The position numbers were made by a program, and so were the translations under genes. Of a stretch of DNA of 64,000 nt, positions 24,471 to 35,831 are shown piece after piece; within the stretch, counting starts at the first letter, position 1; every line of letters starts with the position of its first letter. This DNA comes from Vicia villosa (taxonomy: Eukaryota > Streptophyta > Magnoliopsida > Fabales > Fabaceae), in the NCBI RefSeq assembly GCF_029867415.1, contig NW_026705578.1, positions 496,001-560,000 of the forward strand. The letters run 5' to 3'. Below the pieces are notes generated by a model. That model was not told the origin of the DNA. It made no database searches and was given only the letters and a program-made list of their open reading frames with translations.

Positions 24471-25324
24471 ATTTTTGGTCAACATCAAGTATGTGAGGTT
24501 ATATCCATCATTTGATCAAAGATTGATCATGATTCATTAATAAGAACTCAAAAATGAACAAAAATCAAAAGGTTCAAATTAGGGTTTTTAAAGTAAAAGT
24601 CAACTCAACTTTGACTGGTCATAACTTCCACATGGAGTATCAAAGATTTCCCAACCAAAGACTATTTTGAAGGAAATTAAATTATCTATGACTTTGTCTC
24701 TCACAAGCCAAGGCTAGAAATACTTCATTCAAGAGATATGGTCAAAGAGACTATAGGCCCTCCAAAAAGTCAACAAAAACACATTTTGGGTTAAAGCTCA
24801 TAATTTGAGGATGGAAGCTTCAATGGAGATGAAACCAAAAGGAGTGTTTAAAGGACTCTTTGAGCTTTCCAAAAAGTCCTAGAACTCTCCGATATAATAA
24901 AAATTGAGAGAGCTGTGAATTGTTGAAGTTAACCAATTTTTGAGAAAGTACATGAAGCCAACATTGAGCAATCTTGATTATTTCTCAAATGGGCCTTAAT
25001 GTTTAACTTATCCACGTGATTTAAGGCCCATAAAGAGTTCATTGGTCAAACATTATTATTTTTGCAATATTATTTTATTTATATGAGATTTTAATCATTT
25101 AATTTCAAATAAAAATCAAATAAAATCATGGAACAATTATATGATTTATGTTCTAATTTTTTCCTTTGATTTAATCAGATCTTAGCTTGATCCAAGGGCC
25201 AAGAAAGAATTGAAAAGTGCATGAAATATATTAAGTTCAAAATAGAAACTTTTGGTTCAAGAAAATCAAATAATATTTTCTCATTCAAAGCTTAATTCTA
25301 ACTCTCATATTTTAACCTAAACGA

Positions 25325-25327
<3 letters not shown>

Positions 25328-25365
<38 letters not shown>

Positions 25366-25614
25366 GACGACTCAGGTGAGAACACTTGGTTATTATGAGA
25401 AATGAGAACAATGAATCACGACCATTAAATTTTGATTTTGTTGATTTTAATGAACTGGATTGGTTTCTCTTTCTATGTTGATTTAAAATAAATATTAAGG
25501 ATTCTAGAAAGAGAAACCAATCCAGTCCATTAAAATCAATAAAATCAAAATTTAATGGTCGTGATTCATTGTTCTCATTTCTCATAATAACCAAGTGTTC
25601 TCACCTGAGTCGTC

Positions 25615-25663
<49 letters not shown>
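25328..25663. mobile_element. Fold-back MITE inside a (TA)n tract
   Basis: A 255-bp inverted-repeat element (about 25363-25617) with arms of roughly 110 bp starting GGGGACGACTCAGGTGAGAA and ending in its complement. The central loop is about 25475-25505. It is flanked by (TA)n tracts of about 35 and 45 bp, fitting insertion at a TA target. It encodes no protein. The superfamily is uncertain because the ends are not the Stowaway CTCCCTC type. Confidence 0.75.
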
Positions 25664-25670
<7 letters not shown>

Positions 25671-26430
25671 AATATGGGCAGCCCCCAGGGGGACGAAAAT
25701 TGGAGAGAAGAGGCTAGGGTTTCCAAGTTCAAACTTCTCTCCAAGCTAGGGCATAAGGTTTCTTGGTGTATAACTGCTCTCAGTCAATTTAAAGCCCCAA
25801 TTCATCTTCTGGAGGTTTAGAGGAATGGCTCCAAGCCTTTACATCTTCCTGAAGCGTCCTCGAAACACACCCTTCAATGGCTCCGATTTGATAAAGTTCT
25901 TGCATTCATTTTTTCGTTTTCCACGAATTGTTAATATGTTTTGTGTGCTTGTTCATGATCAGGGTGACATTTGAGCTAGATGCAACGTGCAACATGCAAG
26001 TTTCGAGACTTAAATCGCAATACGCCATTAAAGGACCTTAAGGAGCTGTCATGGTCGAACCTACTGATACAGAGCGTTTTAGTCAAAACTTATCGCACCA
26101 ATGGATTCGTAGCACCCAAATTAGTGGAACTGGGTAGTTTTCCTTGACTGTTTGCTTGGTTTTTACAGGTTTTAATGCTTGGGCTAATCGAAAGGGATGA
26201 CCGGAACCCACTGTTCCGGTGGCGCAGGGCTTTCTGGTTTGTTTGACCCCGACGTAGCACTCGTGGACGCAGGTGATTGGTGGGTCAAAGATCTCAGCTT
26301 TGTTGCTCGCTTCCCATTGGTCACACGTGAATGCAGGGGACCCACTTTGAATTTTCGTTTTAAATCTCAACATATTACTAACTTTAATACTTGTTAATTT
26401 GTTTGCAATTTCATTAATAAGTTTAGAATG

Positions 26431-26497
26431 CAGCCTATCTGGTTAAGGAGGGATCTTGTGAGTGAAGAGTCAGGTGTTTGAACCTTGCTAGCGACGT
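26431..26497 (+). other. tRNA-like Pol III box pair inside the solo LTR
   Basis: CTGGTTAAGGAGG resembles an A box and GTTTGAACC, about 35 bp later, resembles a B box. No full cloverleaf could be drawn. The related LTR at 53186-55871 has a similar GGTTCGATACT block at a comparable place. It may be a domesticated SINE head or chance. Confidence 0.3.
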
Positions 26498-27857
26498 TTA
26501 CTTTTTATCATTTAAATATTCGGAACTGCTACAAGATCTGGTACCCAGAGTTACGCACATGCCTACCGTACACACTCAACCAGCAGCCATAGGATCATGT
26601 CATTATGAGATCTAACACATCATGGATTGAGGGTACACCATGGACCTCTCAAATGCGTCACACAGGATTCCTCACCAGGTTTTATTTAAATATTTTTTAT
26701 TTTTATAAACTCTTTTCTTTTCTTTTCCATAATAAGTAATTGATTTAAATTAATTAATAGATAATTAGTTAATATTTTAATTAGGATTAGGGCTATGATT
26801 ATTTAGAATGATTTACCCGACTATTTCAATTATTCGACTTAATTGATTTAATTTTAATTATTAAAAATCATAAAAACCCTAGATAGGTGTATCGATCAAG
26901 GGATTAGGATTTGCTCAATCCCACTGGCCATTGGCCTAAGTATTAGGATTAGGTTTTCTAACCAACTTAGGTTTTATCCAAACAATCTCAGAATTTTATT
27001 CGCTTCGATTAAATCAATTAATCGCGGTGGGTAATAATCAATTATTTAATTAATCATTAATTAAATTCAAATAAAATATATTTTGCTAAAAGGTTCTAAC
27101 CATCTTATTGGTTATGATGATTAGCATTTCTTTGTCAATTCGTAATTATTTTTAATCAAAGCTATTGATTATGAGGGGTGACGATAAAATTAAATAATAA
27201 ACACACATCTATTTGCTATTAGTGATAATCAAATCTATCGATTAGAATTGTTAGCAATCCTTTATAAATCTATTAACTATGGTGATCAAACCTATTGATC
27301 ATTGCGATTAATAGTACAAATTAAATCAGGGTTAAACGCCAAATTTAAAACACTCAAAATTCACCTCTTCAATACTGCAATTTTCAAAACTACGATAAGG
27401 TAATTCAAAATACCTTGTGAACTTCGCATTTCAAAAACTGCGACAAGGTAACTCAAAATACCTTCAAACCATACCATATCAAATTCTAAGGCGTGCAACC
27501 CTGTGCCCCGAACTACGTTGACTCTGATTCTCCCTAAGGAGATACGTAGGCACTTGGCAACAAGGCGAGTCCCCTTCCCCAAAATCTCACTTTTCCCCTA
27601 TTCATTTCCTTAGCTATTAAATCTGAATATTTTAGCCATAAGTCTTTACCTTAGATGAAAACCTTAGGAAAGGGTTAAGGGTGCCTAACACCTTCCCTTG
27701 ACCTGAGTATAATAATCTTACCCCGAATCTTTATACTGCGTAGGGTTTCCTATTTGCCCTGGTAGAATAGGTGGCGACTCTAAAAGGTTTATTTTTAGGG
27801 CAGGTTGCTACACTATTCACCCTACTTTAACCGTACCCAATATCAAAAACTTCGTTA

Positions 27858-29400
27858 TTGTAATACTCCATTTTCACCTAACTCACTTATTGTCTTTTAA
27901 ATGAAATTCTAAGAGGATATTTTGGTTAATAGATGATTGAGCAATATTAAGTCTATAAGTTGATTTAAATGCTACTAATTGGGATTAAGAAGAACAAGTG
28001 GCATGTTTGGTAAATAAGGATTTATTTAGAAGGAAACTAGATAGAAAATTGGTAAATATATGTCATAGTTGGAGGGAAAATGAGTCTTTTCCCCATAAGA
28101 ACCTCTTGCACTAGTTGTAGACTCTTGTCTCTTGGTCTCTGAGAACGAGAAAAACTAGTATTTGGAATGGATGAAGAAAGAAAGGGAGAAGAGTCCAAGT
28201 GCACCATCATCAAAGCTTGCATGTGGGAATTCCTAAAGAAATCATCATCATATTTGCATCATCTTCATTACCGAATTCATAGTTTGTTCTTGACGTGGGT
28301 TCCTAGTTAGAATCCTTGAGTAGAAGCTTAAGGTTTGTATGATGAGGGGATTGGGGTTCTTGAGATATGATTGCATACATTTATATGAGCTTTATAATTG
28401 TATTGATTGCGTTGCATGGCATATGAACTATGAGAAGTATTTAATTTGATCCTTGATTACATGAGTATGCATGTTGACTTTTTATGTTATTTTACTTGTA
28501 AAATCATGTTAATTATGATCATGCCATGCTTGAGTTAGTTTAGAATCAAAATGGATTGTATTGGAACTGATTTAATGCAGGAAATGTAGCATTTTAGCTC
28601 TGGTTAAGTGTGCAATCGATTGTTGTAGTGGTGCCATCGATTGCTCCCTGTGTGAAATATGTTGTTTTGCTTCTTGTTCAATGAGAAATCGATAGTGGTC
28701 AAGTAATCGATTGCACTGTGAAAAATTGATGTTTTGTCCATTCTGTTCAGTGTGCATTAGATTGGAGGAATTCGCAAATCGATTGATCAGAGAGTGAGGC
28801 ACGTTACATATATGCTGGCTATTTCTTGCGAAGTAAATTCCAAGGATGCCCCTTTGCCACGTATATTTCAGGTTATTTCTCGAGCCAGAGTCTTGGGAAT
28901 AGATTGTACTCCGTAGTTTAAGAGCTATTCTTTGGGGATGAACTCCCGAAGATGTGGATCACTAACTTTTCATTTGTCGCCTCTGTTACGGGTGAATCTC
29001 GTTGTACGAGTCGGGCCCTGGAGTATTGGAAGAGTTGAATCGTTGTGGAGATTTAATGTTGATTCCATGGTTCTGATGAAATTTGATATGCAAAGATATT
29101 GATTGAAGATTCATTCCATGAAAAGATTTGATTAGATATGTTTTAATCACTAGATTTGAATTTGCACTTAATGAGAAAATCTCCAATCTCTTTTAAAGAT
29201 GATTTAAAGTGTGATTCAGTTTCTGCAAGATATTTATTCTAATTGTTTTTTAAGTAACCTTAGTAAGTGAAATTAGGAAACAAGCTAGGAGGTTAAGGAA
29301 GTTAGTAACTACTAAAACGATTACTTCTTTTGTAAGTAACCTTCGTTAGTGAAGTAATAAGTGAGTTTTGTTCGGCTTAATCTCTTTGTAATCCTCTTGT
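27858..29400 (+). other. LTR-like non-coding sequence with CAATCGATTG motifs
   Basis: Starts TGTAATACTCCATTTTCACC, which looks like a plant LTR start. It contains at least four ATCGATT palindromes at 28610-28795 (caatcgattg, ccatcgattg, taatcgattg, aaatcgattg). No coding domain, no matching second LTR and no clear end were found, so this is a degraded LTR at best. Confidence 0.35.
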
Positions 29401-30300
29401 CTATAAGGAAACTTTATGCCATTACCAATCTAAGAGAAATTCAGTGTGCATTCTTTCTTTCTTCTACCCTAAAAATGTTATCATTCTACTAACTATTAAA
29501 TTGGTTAGATTGACTTAACAAGTTTATAATTTAAATAATTTTTCAAAATTTGAATCAACGAGAATTATTAAGTCGTTTAACACGAGACTTGACTTAAACA
29601 GTAAAAAATAACCGACATAATAAGTTACTCGGTCAATGGATGACCGAGCCTATACATAAAAATAATTTCTTTGATTAGCTCGTCTAATAGATGACTGAAC
29701 TTGTTTTAAAAGTATGGCATTCTAGAAATTTATTTTCAAATTGCATCAATTTGATATATTTTTTTCCAAATAGTGCATTTAAGTATAAAAATCTTCCATT
29801 GTTACTAGTTGAATAAATATATCCTTTCCTATATGAGAAGTCAAGTGGCACTCATTATTTGCAACATTCGATTTTAGGCACGACAAATTACCAAAAGAAG
29901 AAAAGTTTGATCCAACTACTATCATTCCAAAAATGGATCAATTCCAACAACACTTCTAAAGAAGGAAATCTATCATTATTCTCCAACTTTCATATAGTTC
30001 CATTATTAGTTATGTAATAAAAGAAACGTGTGATATCAATTAACTCTAACTTCTACTTTAAAGAAAAAATGAAATATATATGTCACCGTCGCTTATTTTC
30101 TTCACATAATTATTGTCACTTTTCCAAATGTTAAATAAACTGCATTATAAAATTTGTCTCTTTCTTTCTCTAATATTTGATGTGAGTAGTTGTGTAGTAT
30201 ACGAGTTTTCCAAATTTTGATACTTTTTTTTACTCATATTCTTTAAAACATTACATAATAAATAATAAATAATAGTATTTAATTCTTAATTATTTTTTTT
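29401..30300 (+). other. AT-rich intergenic DNA upstream of the peptide gene
   Basis: No coding signal or repeat was recognised. It presumably includes the distal promoter of the gene at 30393. Confidence 0.4.
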
Positions 30301-30312
30301 ATGAAATGAGTA

Positions 30313-30322
30313 CTATATAAAG
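30313..30322 (+). promoter_or_regulatory. TATA box of the defensin-like gene
   Basis: CTATATAAAG lies 71 bp upstream of the ATG at 30393, which leaves room for a short leader of about 40 bp. It is the best TATA match in the region. Confidence 0.6.
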
Positions 30323-30392
30323 AACTTGAAGTTTGCTATGCATAATGCAATTACAAAAGATAATAATAAGAGTTAAAATCTTCAACAAAAAA

Positions 30393-30773
30393 ATGGCAAT
30401 GCACATTCGCAAGCTTTTTCTCATGGGACTTTTATGCATTGCATTGGTCCTATCTTCTGGTAAGAAACATAAGAACTTTTCTACCTTAAATTCTATTTTG
30501 TACATCATTGTTATAATATTAAAACAAATTTTGAGTTTGAGATTTTTTTATAATGCAGTTTAAAAAATATTTGCTAACACAAAAAAAAATATTTAAATAA
30601 ATTTTGAGTTTGAGATTTTTTTTTTTTTAGCAGGAGCAACCCAAGGTGATAATCATAAAATAAAATGTATTTTTGGAGATTGTGGAGATTGTGAAAGAAG
30701 ATGCATTTTGGAGGGATTTCACAAAGGGGAATGTGATTATGAATCGGAATGTTGTTGTCAGTTTCCTTTCTAA
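30393..30773 (+). CDS. Small secreted cysteine-rich (defensin-like) peptide, two exons
   Basis: Exon 1 is 30393-30459, the phase-1 intron 30460-30630 (GT...AG; an alternative acceptor at 30633 removes one residue), and exon 2 runs to the stop at 30771-30773. The product is 69 residues. Residues 1-23 form a signal peptide (basic start, hydrophobic LFLMGLLCIALVLSS). The acidic mature part has eight cysteines at 35, 40, 43, 47, 57, 63, 64 and 65. CxxxC, a GxC (KGEC) and a terminal CxC-like CCC together match the cysteine-stabilised alpha-beta scaffold of plant defensin-like proteins. One intron just after the signal peptide is typical of this class and of legume nodule cysteine-rich peptides, but the cysteine spacing is not the classic 4- or 6-Cys nodule pattern. 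AATAAA overlaps the stop region (30774). Target and tissue are unknown. Confidence 0.68.
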
Positions 30774-31150
30774 AATAAATTACGTTATTATAAATACGTA
30801 ACAATCTCGAATAAAATAAATAAGACACATCTTCTTCCAAATCTTTTATTTTATACACATATATTGTCTGGTTTGAGCAGAAGTAAAAGTGGAAGAATTG
30901 AAAGAAGAATGACTTCTTCAACTGAAAGATAGGAAATATAGTTATAGAATCAAAAGTTGTGATGAAAAATATTATGTTTAAAATAATATACACCATTGGT
31001 GTAAAATATAGTTGATATATTAATGAAAATTTACTATTGTGTTTTATAGTTTTTTTACTATTCTGTACTTTTATAATATTCATCATGCAAGGAGAGCGAT
31101 TTTGCAACATTCCTATATTTTGGTAACATGTTAAAAGAGATTGACGCTTA

Positions 31151-31390
31151 CTCCCTCTGTTTTAAAATAAGTATCTGCGCACAGATATAAAAAATGTAAT
31201 AATACTATCATAAGGTATTACACTATTATTAAATTAACCTTATAAATATATTAGGAGTAGTTTACAGAGTAATAATTGAAGGAACTTTATTGAATAAATA
31301 GCAATCATTACTACATTGAAAAATGAGAATTACAGTCCTTTTAAACCAATATTTTTTTCTAAAACAACACTCATTATAAAACGGAGGGAA
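31151..31390. mobile_element. Stowaway-like MITE
   Basis: 240 bp, beginning CTCCCTCTGTTTTAAAATAAG and ending ...TTATAAAACGGAGGGAA, flanked by TA on both sides. The terminal repeats are imperfect. No ORF is present. It lies about 400 bp downstream of the peptide gene. Confidence 0.75.
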
Positions 31391-32343
31391 TAAATAATTT
31401 GAGCATCAATTTGTCAAAAAAAACAATGTTTTTATTTATTTACAGAATATACTTGTTAAAAATTATAATGGTTGCATCTTGCCAAATTTATTCAAATTCA
31501 CAAGTACTCAACCACTTTGGAGTCTCTAACATTAGGGAAACTTGTACAATTGGATAAATGTGACAGGAAAATACTCTGCATAAAAATGCTCACACCATTT
31601 TCAAAACCGTGAACTCCGTTGAAAAACCAATATACACGTTTGTTTCATCCTCCTATTATATCTTATATATTAAAGTTGTTAAGTCATTGAAAGAATTTTT
31701 GGAGTCAGAATTGAGGTCGATTTAGTCATTTCTTATATTCATTTTATTTTATTTTATTTATTATTTAATTTAATGAAAACTAATTCTCTCCCACTAATTT
31801 TCCACTAATTTATTTTATATCATCTTCAACTTCTGTTTTCAACTTCCCTCATCACTTTCTTTCTATTTAATTGTAAATCAATTTAGTAATATTATATATA
31901 CCATTCTCTCTTTAACTATCTCCACCACTTTCTTTCTATTTAATTATAAATTAATTTAATAATCATATTATATACACCACTCTCTCTCCAACTTCCCTCA
32001 TCACATATCAAATTTTACACCTCTCTCTCTCTCAAACTTCCGTCATCACATATCAGATCTTATAAATACTTACGATATCACATTTTCTATTCCTTATCTA
32101 TCAATTCATTTCTCTCTTTTTCCAATTTTTATTTTCTTTTCTCATCATTCTCTCTTTCATTTGTTTTTTATTTATTTTGACTTGCACATGGTGGTTGATA
32201 AGTTCTACTTCATCTCTCTTTTTTTTCAATTCTTCTAATTTTTTTGTATGTATTTCTCATCTAAATATGGTGATTATGTAAATGGTAATTTGATATATAA
32301 TGTTTTTTAATCAATTTAATATATAATGTTATAATCTTAATAA
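31391..32343 (+). other. AT-rich DNA with a duplicated block and a possible Helitron 5' end
   Basis: A block of about 110 bp around ccactttctttctatttaatt...actctctc is imperfectly repeated (about 31850-32060), with CT-rich tracts. At 31661 an A followed by TCTTATATATTAAAG resembles a Helitron 5' terminus. No gene was recognised. Confidence 0.35.
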
Positions 32344-33377
32344 CACTACAAGAAAATAATAAATTAGCTACCAAATATTTGCTACTAATACTGATTCAAG
32401 GTAGTTTCTGCCTACTTAGATGCGGTTCTACTTCAAATAAAACTTTCGTAGCAAAACTTAACTGTTACTGTTGGAATTGAATATGACACCAGCCTAAATA
32501 AATAAAAAACAAAAACTTAAATGAGTTAGAGTATTTACTATTAAAAGTAACCTCGAAAATAAATTAAAAACAAAACTATAAAATTATTTTAGTAAAAAAT
32601 AAAATAAAAATATGTATAAATCCAAATAAAAGTAATAATTTATTTTCATTATTTTTTTTCTTAATTGCTTTATCTCTCTCCTTGTTGTTTTTGATCAGAA
32701 GCCACCGGCTCTACCTTGCAGCTCATCGAACCACCGTTTCAAAACCTAAAGAAAATCAATGTCTTTCTAGTTTTTGAAAAACTTCTAAGTCTCGCTCTTG
32801 TTTCCTGACCCCAACCATTTCTATCTAAATCGCTTTCTCTTATAATCGATTTAGCTCACTAGCTCTCGTTCTCTACTTCACACGTCTCTCCGATCTTCCC
32901 TAATCCTTGTACTTTCTCTGATCTATACCACCACTCTTCAATTTTTACTTATTCTAAAGAATCGATAGTGTGTCTAACACTATAATTGATTTGGATGTGA
33001 TTTTTAGGGTTCTTGTTTTTGCGGTGTCTCTAGAGGCAATCTCCATAATAGCAAGTGAAGCAATGTTGCCAATGATGGTGTGGGTGTGAAATCTCTAATT
33101 TATATATTTCTTAGTTTGTTTTCATTTGTTATATTGATCGATGTTCGATCTTTAATCTTTGACTGATAGAAACTATAAATTTTTAATGCATAGAATGAGA
33201 GAATCATATATAGAAAAGGTTATTTACATGGAAGCATTGGAACTATTAAAAGGTAAATGAATCGATTTTATGTTTCAAGTTATTTCCAACATCATCGAGT
33301 CTATGTTTCATGTAGGGTAGTTAATCACCTCTTCAATTTTGTGCTTAAACTTTGAACTATCTATTTTAACATTTCAG

Positions 33378-33806
33378 AGCATTGTGGAAGTTTCCATTCA
33401 TGTGCCGACATCAATAGGTCAGAAAGTTGTATTGTATAACTATCTTTCATTACCTATATAGCCCTGACACTTCAATATAGTGTTCGACACAGCTGCAATG
33501 TTTCAGTATCAGAGTCATTTGTCCGTGTTTTCTAAGTTACCACTACTCGGACTTATAACTGTGAATGTGGATTTCTTTGCTGACAGTTTGGAATTGGAGA
33601 GTATAGTAATCAGAGAAACTGTGATTCTTGAACCAAATTACACGATTCCAGTTGAGTTTTTATTGTACTTCCTTGTATGAGAAGATTCATAAATGTCCTA
33701 AATTATTGATAACATAAAATTGTTCTATCAGGTAAAGCTGGTGGGTTGGCTTACACAGATAATCTCTATACATGTTGGTCTCCTTGGATTGATTTTGTTG
33801 TTCCAG
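33378..33806 (+). pseudogene. Captured gene fragment A: three spliceable exons, unidentified
   Basis: Exons at 33378-33417, 33481-33674 and 33732-33806 are bounded by AG/GT and join in phase (1+2, then 0), giving about 103 codons without a stop. The middle exon contains VDFFADSLELESIVI and ETVILEPNYTIPV. The last exon is hydrophobic (GLLGLILLF), suggesting a membrane segment. Splice sites, phase and a protein-like composition indicate a real gene fragment. I could not name the family. No start or stop exons are present, so it is truncated on both sides. Confidence 0.5.
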
Positions 33807-34168
33807 GTAATTATTAGAAGTTAGTGTAATTAATAAAGGTGCAAACTTGCTTGATGATCCAAGTACCTTTTTTTAAAAGTGGCTAGAACAGTATTTTGAT
33901 GGCTGACTTTTTATTAACTACGACTATAATTTCCAACTGCACTAAATCTCGATCCATGGTAGATAGCTTTGATTTAATTTGTTAATTGCAAGCTTGTAAT
34001 CACCTATGGAACTCAATGATGCTAGCTATAGTTTTGATTTATTGCATGTTGAACAATAGTAGAAGTTAAAGAAGTGTTATCATGTTCTAGTTAAATATTT
34101 GTCTTGATTTGTTGATATATATATGATAAAGTGTTTCAATCATGATTTTAATGTATGATTTTCTCTAG

Positions 34169-34425
34169 ATATTATGAATGAGATTTTTAGTTCTTGGCCT
34201 AAGGTTTGTAAGTTGCGCGACTCATCAAACACCAGCCCTTTATATTCTAATGCAGTTAAGAACCACTTGGATGTGGTAAATTCTATTTTGGATGTTGATG
34301 TCAGCTCCGTGTTTATAGTTAGAAAAAAATGGGAAAACTGTGCTACACAATGCTGTTAGGTACATAGTTGATCGAACTGTGAAAACAGTTATTGCTAGTG
34401 ATACAGGAGCTGTCGGTATTAGTTT
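34169..34425 (+). pseudogene. Captured gene fragment B: ankyrin-repeat protein
   Basis: Starts after an AG acceptor at 34168 and reads DIMNEIFSSWPKVCKLRDSS, then TSPLYSNAVKNHLDVVNSIL. This is the ankyrin-repeat region of the plant ITN1-like membrane ankyrin family (ANK repeats with PXXG/PGG-type C-terminal domain). A one-base expansion of an A-run near 34321 shifts the frame, and the homology continues for about 30 codons in the next frame (VRYIVDRTVKTVIASD). No transmembrane domain follows. Family assignment is by recognition of the motif. Confidence 0.65.
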
Positions 34426-34632
34426 TTGTGACAATTCAGAATTCAACTTGGTTTGGTTTATATTAACACCCTCTTAGTTAAGTTTTACAACTTTTCAATG
34501 TCTCTAATTTACTCCTTGTATTGTTTTATGATTTTAGTATATCTTTGTCTCTCTATAAATATGTTTTTGTTGTAGGCTCATAACTTTTCAATGTTTGAGG
34601 AAAAACCCTAGCAGAGCTGCGACTGGTGACGA

Positions 34633-35831
34633 ATGGGGAAACGTGGACGGCCGTCGCGGAGACAGGTGGTCCAAACGCCACCGGCGAGTGTGAGGGTCTT
34701 CTCACCGACTTCATCTTCTCATGGGAATGGTAACACATATGGGGGTACTACATTTTCAACTGAGGTAAACACCTTGATAGGGTCTGCACCAAGCTTGCAC
34801 ACGATACCAGAAGAGGAGAAAGAACATTCAGAGGAGCCACCTCAACCATGGGTGGATGTCATCAAAGGCAATAGAACTTCATCGAGTGGGCTGAACATTG
34901 AATATACACCTCCCTCTATTGTCAATGGTGAAATTGAAGTTGTACTCGAGGATCATGATGTGGTTTCAGAGCTAAAGTTTTGGGAAAATGCCCTGATTAT
35001 GTATGTCGTTGGTGGCAATCTGACAATGACTGCAGTGAAGAAGTTCATGATGAAGACCTGGGATTTTGCTGCATTACCAGAACTCTTCTACAATGAAGAA
35101 GGATACTTTATCATCAAGATGAGGTCGAAAGAAGATAAGGATGTGGTGCTAAGGAAAGGACCTTATACCATCTTTAGGCAGCCAATGTTCTTACAGGAAT
35201 GGAGACCTTACTTTTCAGTGGATAAAGATGATATTCGAGTTATGCCATTATGGGTCACTTTTCCCCAATTACCACTGCATTATGGGGTGAGAGTAGTATT
35301 GGCAAAGTGGCAAGCGCCATAGGTAAACCAATTATGACTGACGAATGCACTGCGAAGAAATTACGCATCACATATGCTCGTGTACTCATTGAAATTGACA
35401 TTACTGCAGAACTTAAAGAAACCATTTATATTCGGGATCCTCAAGGAAATAGGATGCAACAACAAGTCGAATATGAGTGGAAGCCGGCTTTTTGTAGGAA
35501 ATGCAACAAGGGTGGTCATGATTGTGAGAAACTGAATATTAAGAAGGCCCATGTGACCCAAAAGTGGGTTCAGAAACACCCTGCAGATGGAGAAATTGCC
35601 AATAGCAAGCCTAAGCCAACAGATGGAGAAATTGCCAATAGCAAGCCTAAGCCAACAGATGGAGGGACTGAGGACGATTGGAAAATAGTTACTTCTAATA
35701 GTAGGAAGGCTACAGTTAAAGGTAAAGCTATCAGAATTGATACAGTTGGGCACAGTGAAGAGATAATTGGCTGCAGCAACGATTTTGACATCCTTGGGAT
35801 GGAGGATGGCAAAATGGTGGATGCTACATGA
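34633..35831 (+). pseudogene. LINE ORF1 (DUF4283 / zinc knuckle), frameshifted
   Basis: A nucleic-acid-binding Gag-like protein. The first part (34633-35322) starts MGKRGRPSRRQ and has the DUF4283-like region ending VMPLWVTFPQLPLHY. One base has been lost at about 35282. The second part, in the other frame, has IGKVASAIGKP and the zinc-knuckle-like block YEWKPAFCRKCNKGGHDC. A 36-bp exact tandem duplication (DGEIANSKPKPT twice, about 35585-35656) lies near the C-terminus. The stop at 35829-35831 overlaps the ORF2 start. Confidence 0.75.

Larger units (their letters stand above)
24081..27812 (+). mobile_element. Solo LTR of Ogre-like Ty3/Gypsy family
   Basis: 3732 bp, from TGTCATACCCCAAAATTTG to ...GGGCAGGTTGCTACA, flanked by CTATT on both sides (24076-24080 and 27813-27817). 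No internal gag-pol is present, so it arose by LTR-LTR recombination. It contains a 182-bp hairpin and a fold-back MITE. Its last roughly 300 bp closely match the minus-strand solo LTR at 53186-55871, including the gatacgtaggcacttgg and taggtggcgactctaaa blocks. Confidence 0.87.

Noticed and set aside
26431..26497. A functional tRNA gene
   Set aside because: Only box-like blocks are present; no acceptor stem or anticodon loop could be folded by eye.
30574..31110. 178-residue minus-strand open frame opposite the peptide gene
   Set aside because: Phe/Lys/Ile-rich translation of AT-rich DNA with no domain, antisense to a better-supported spliced gene.
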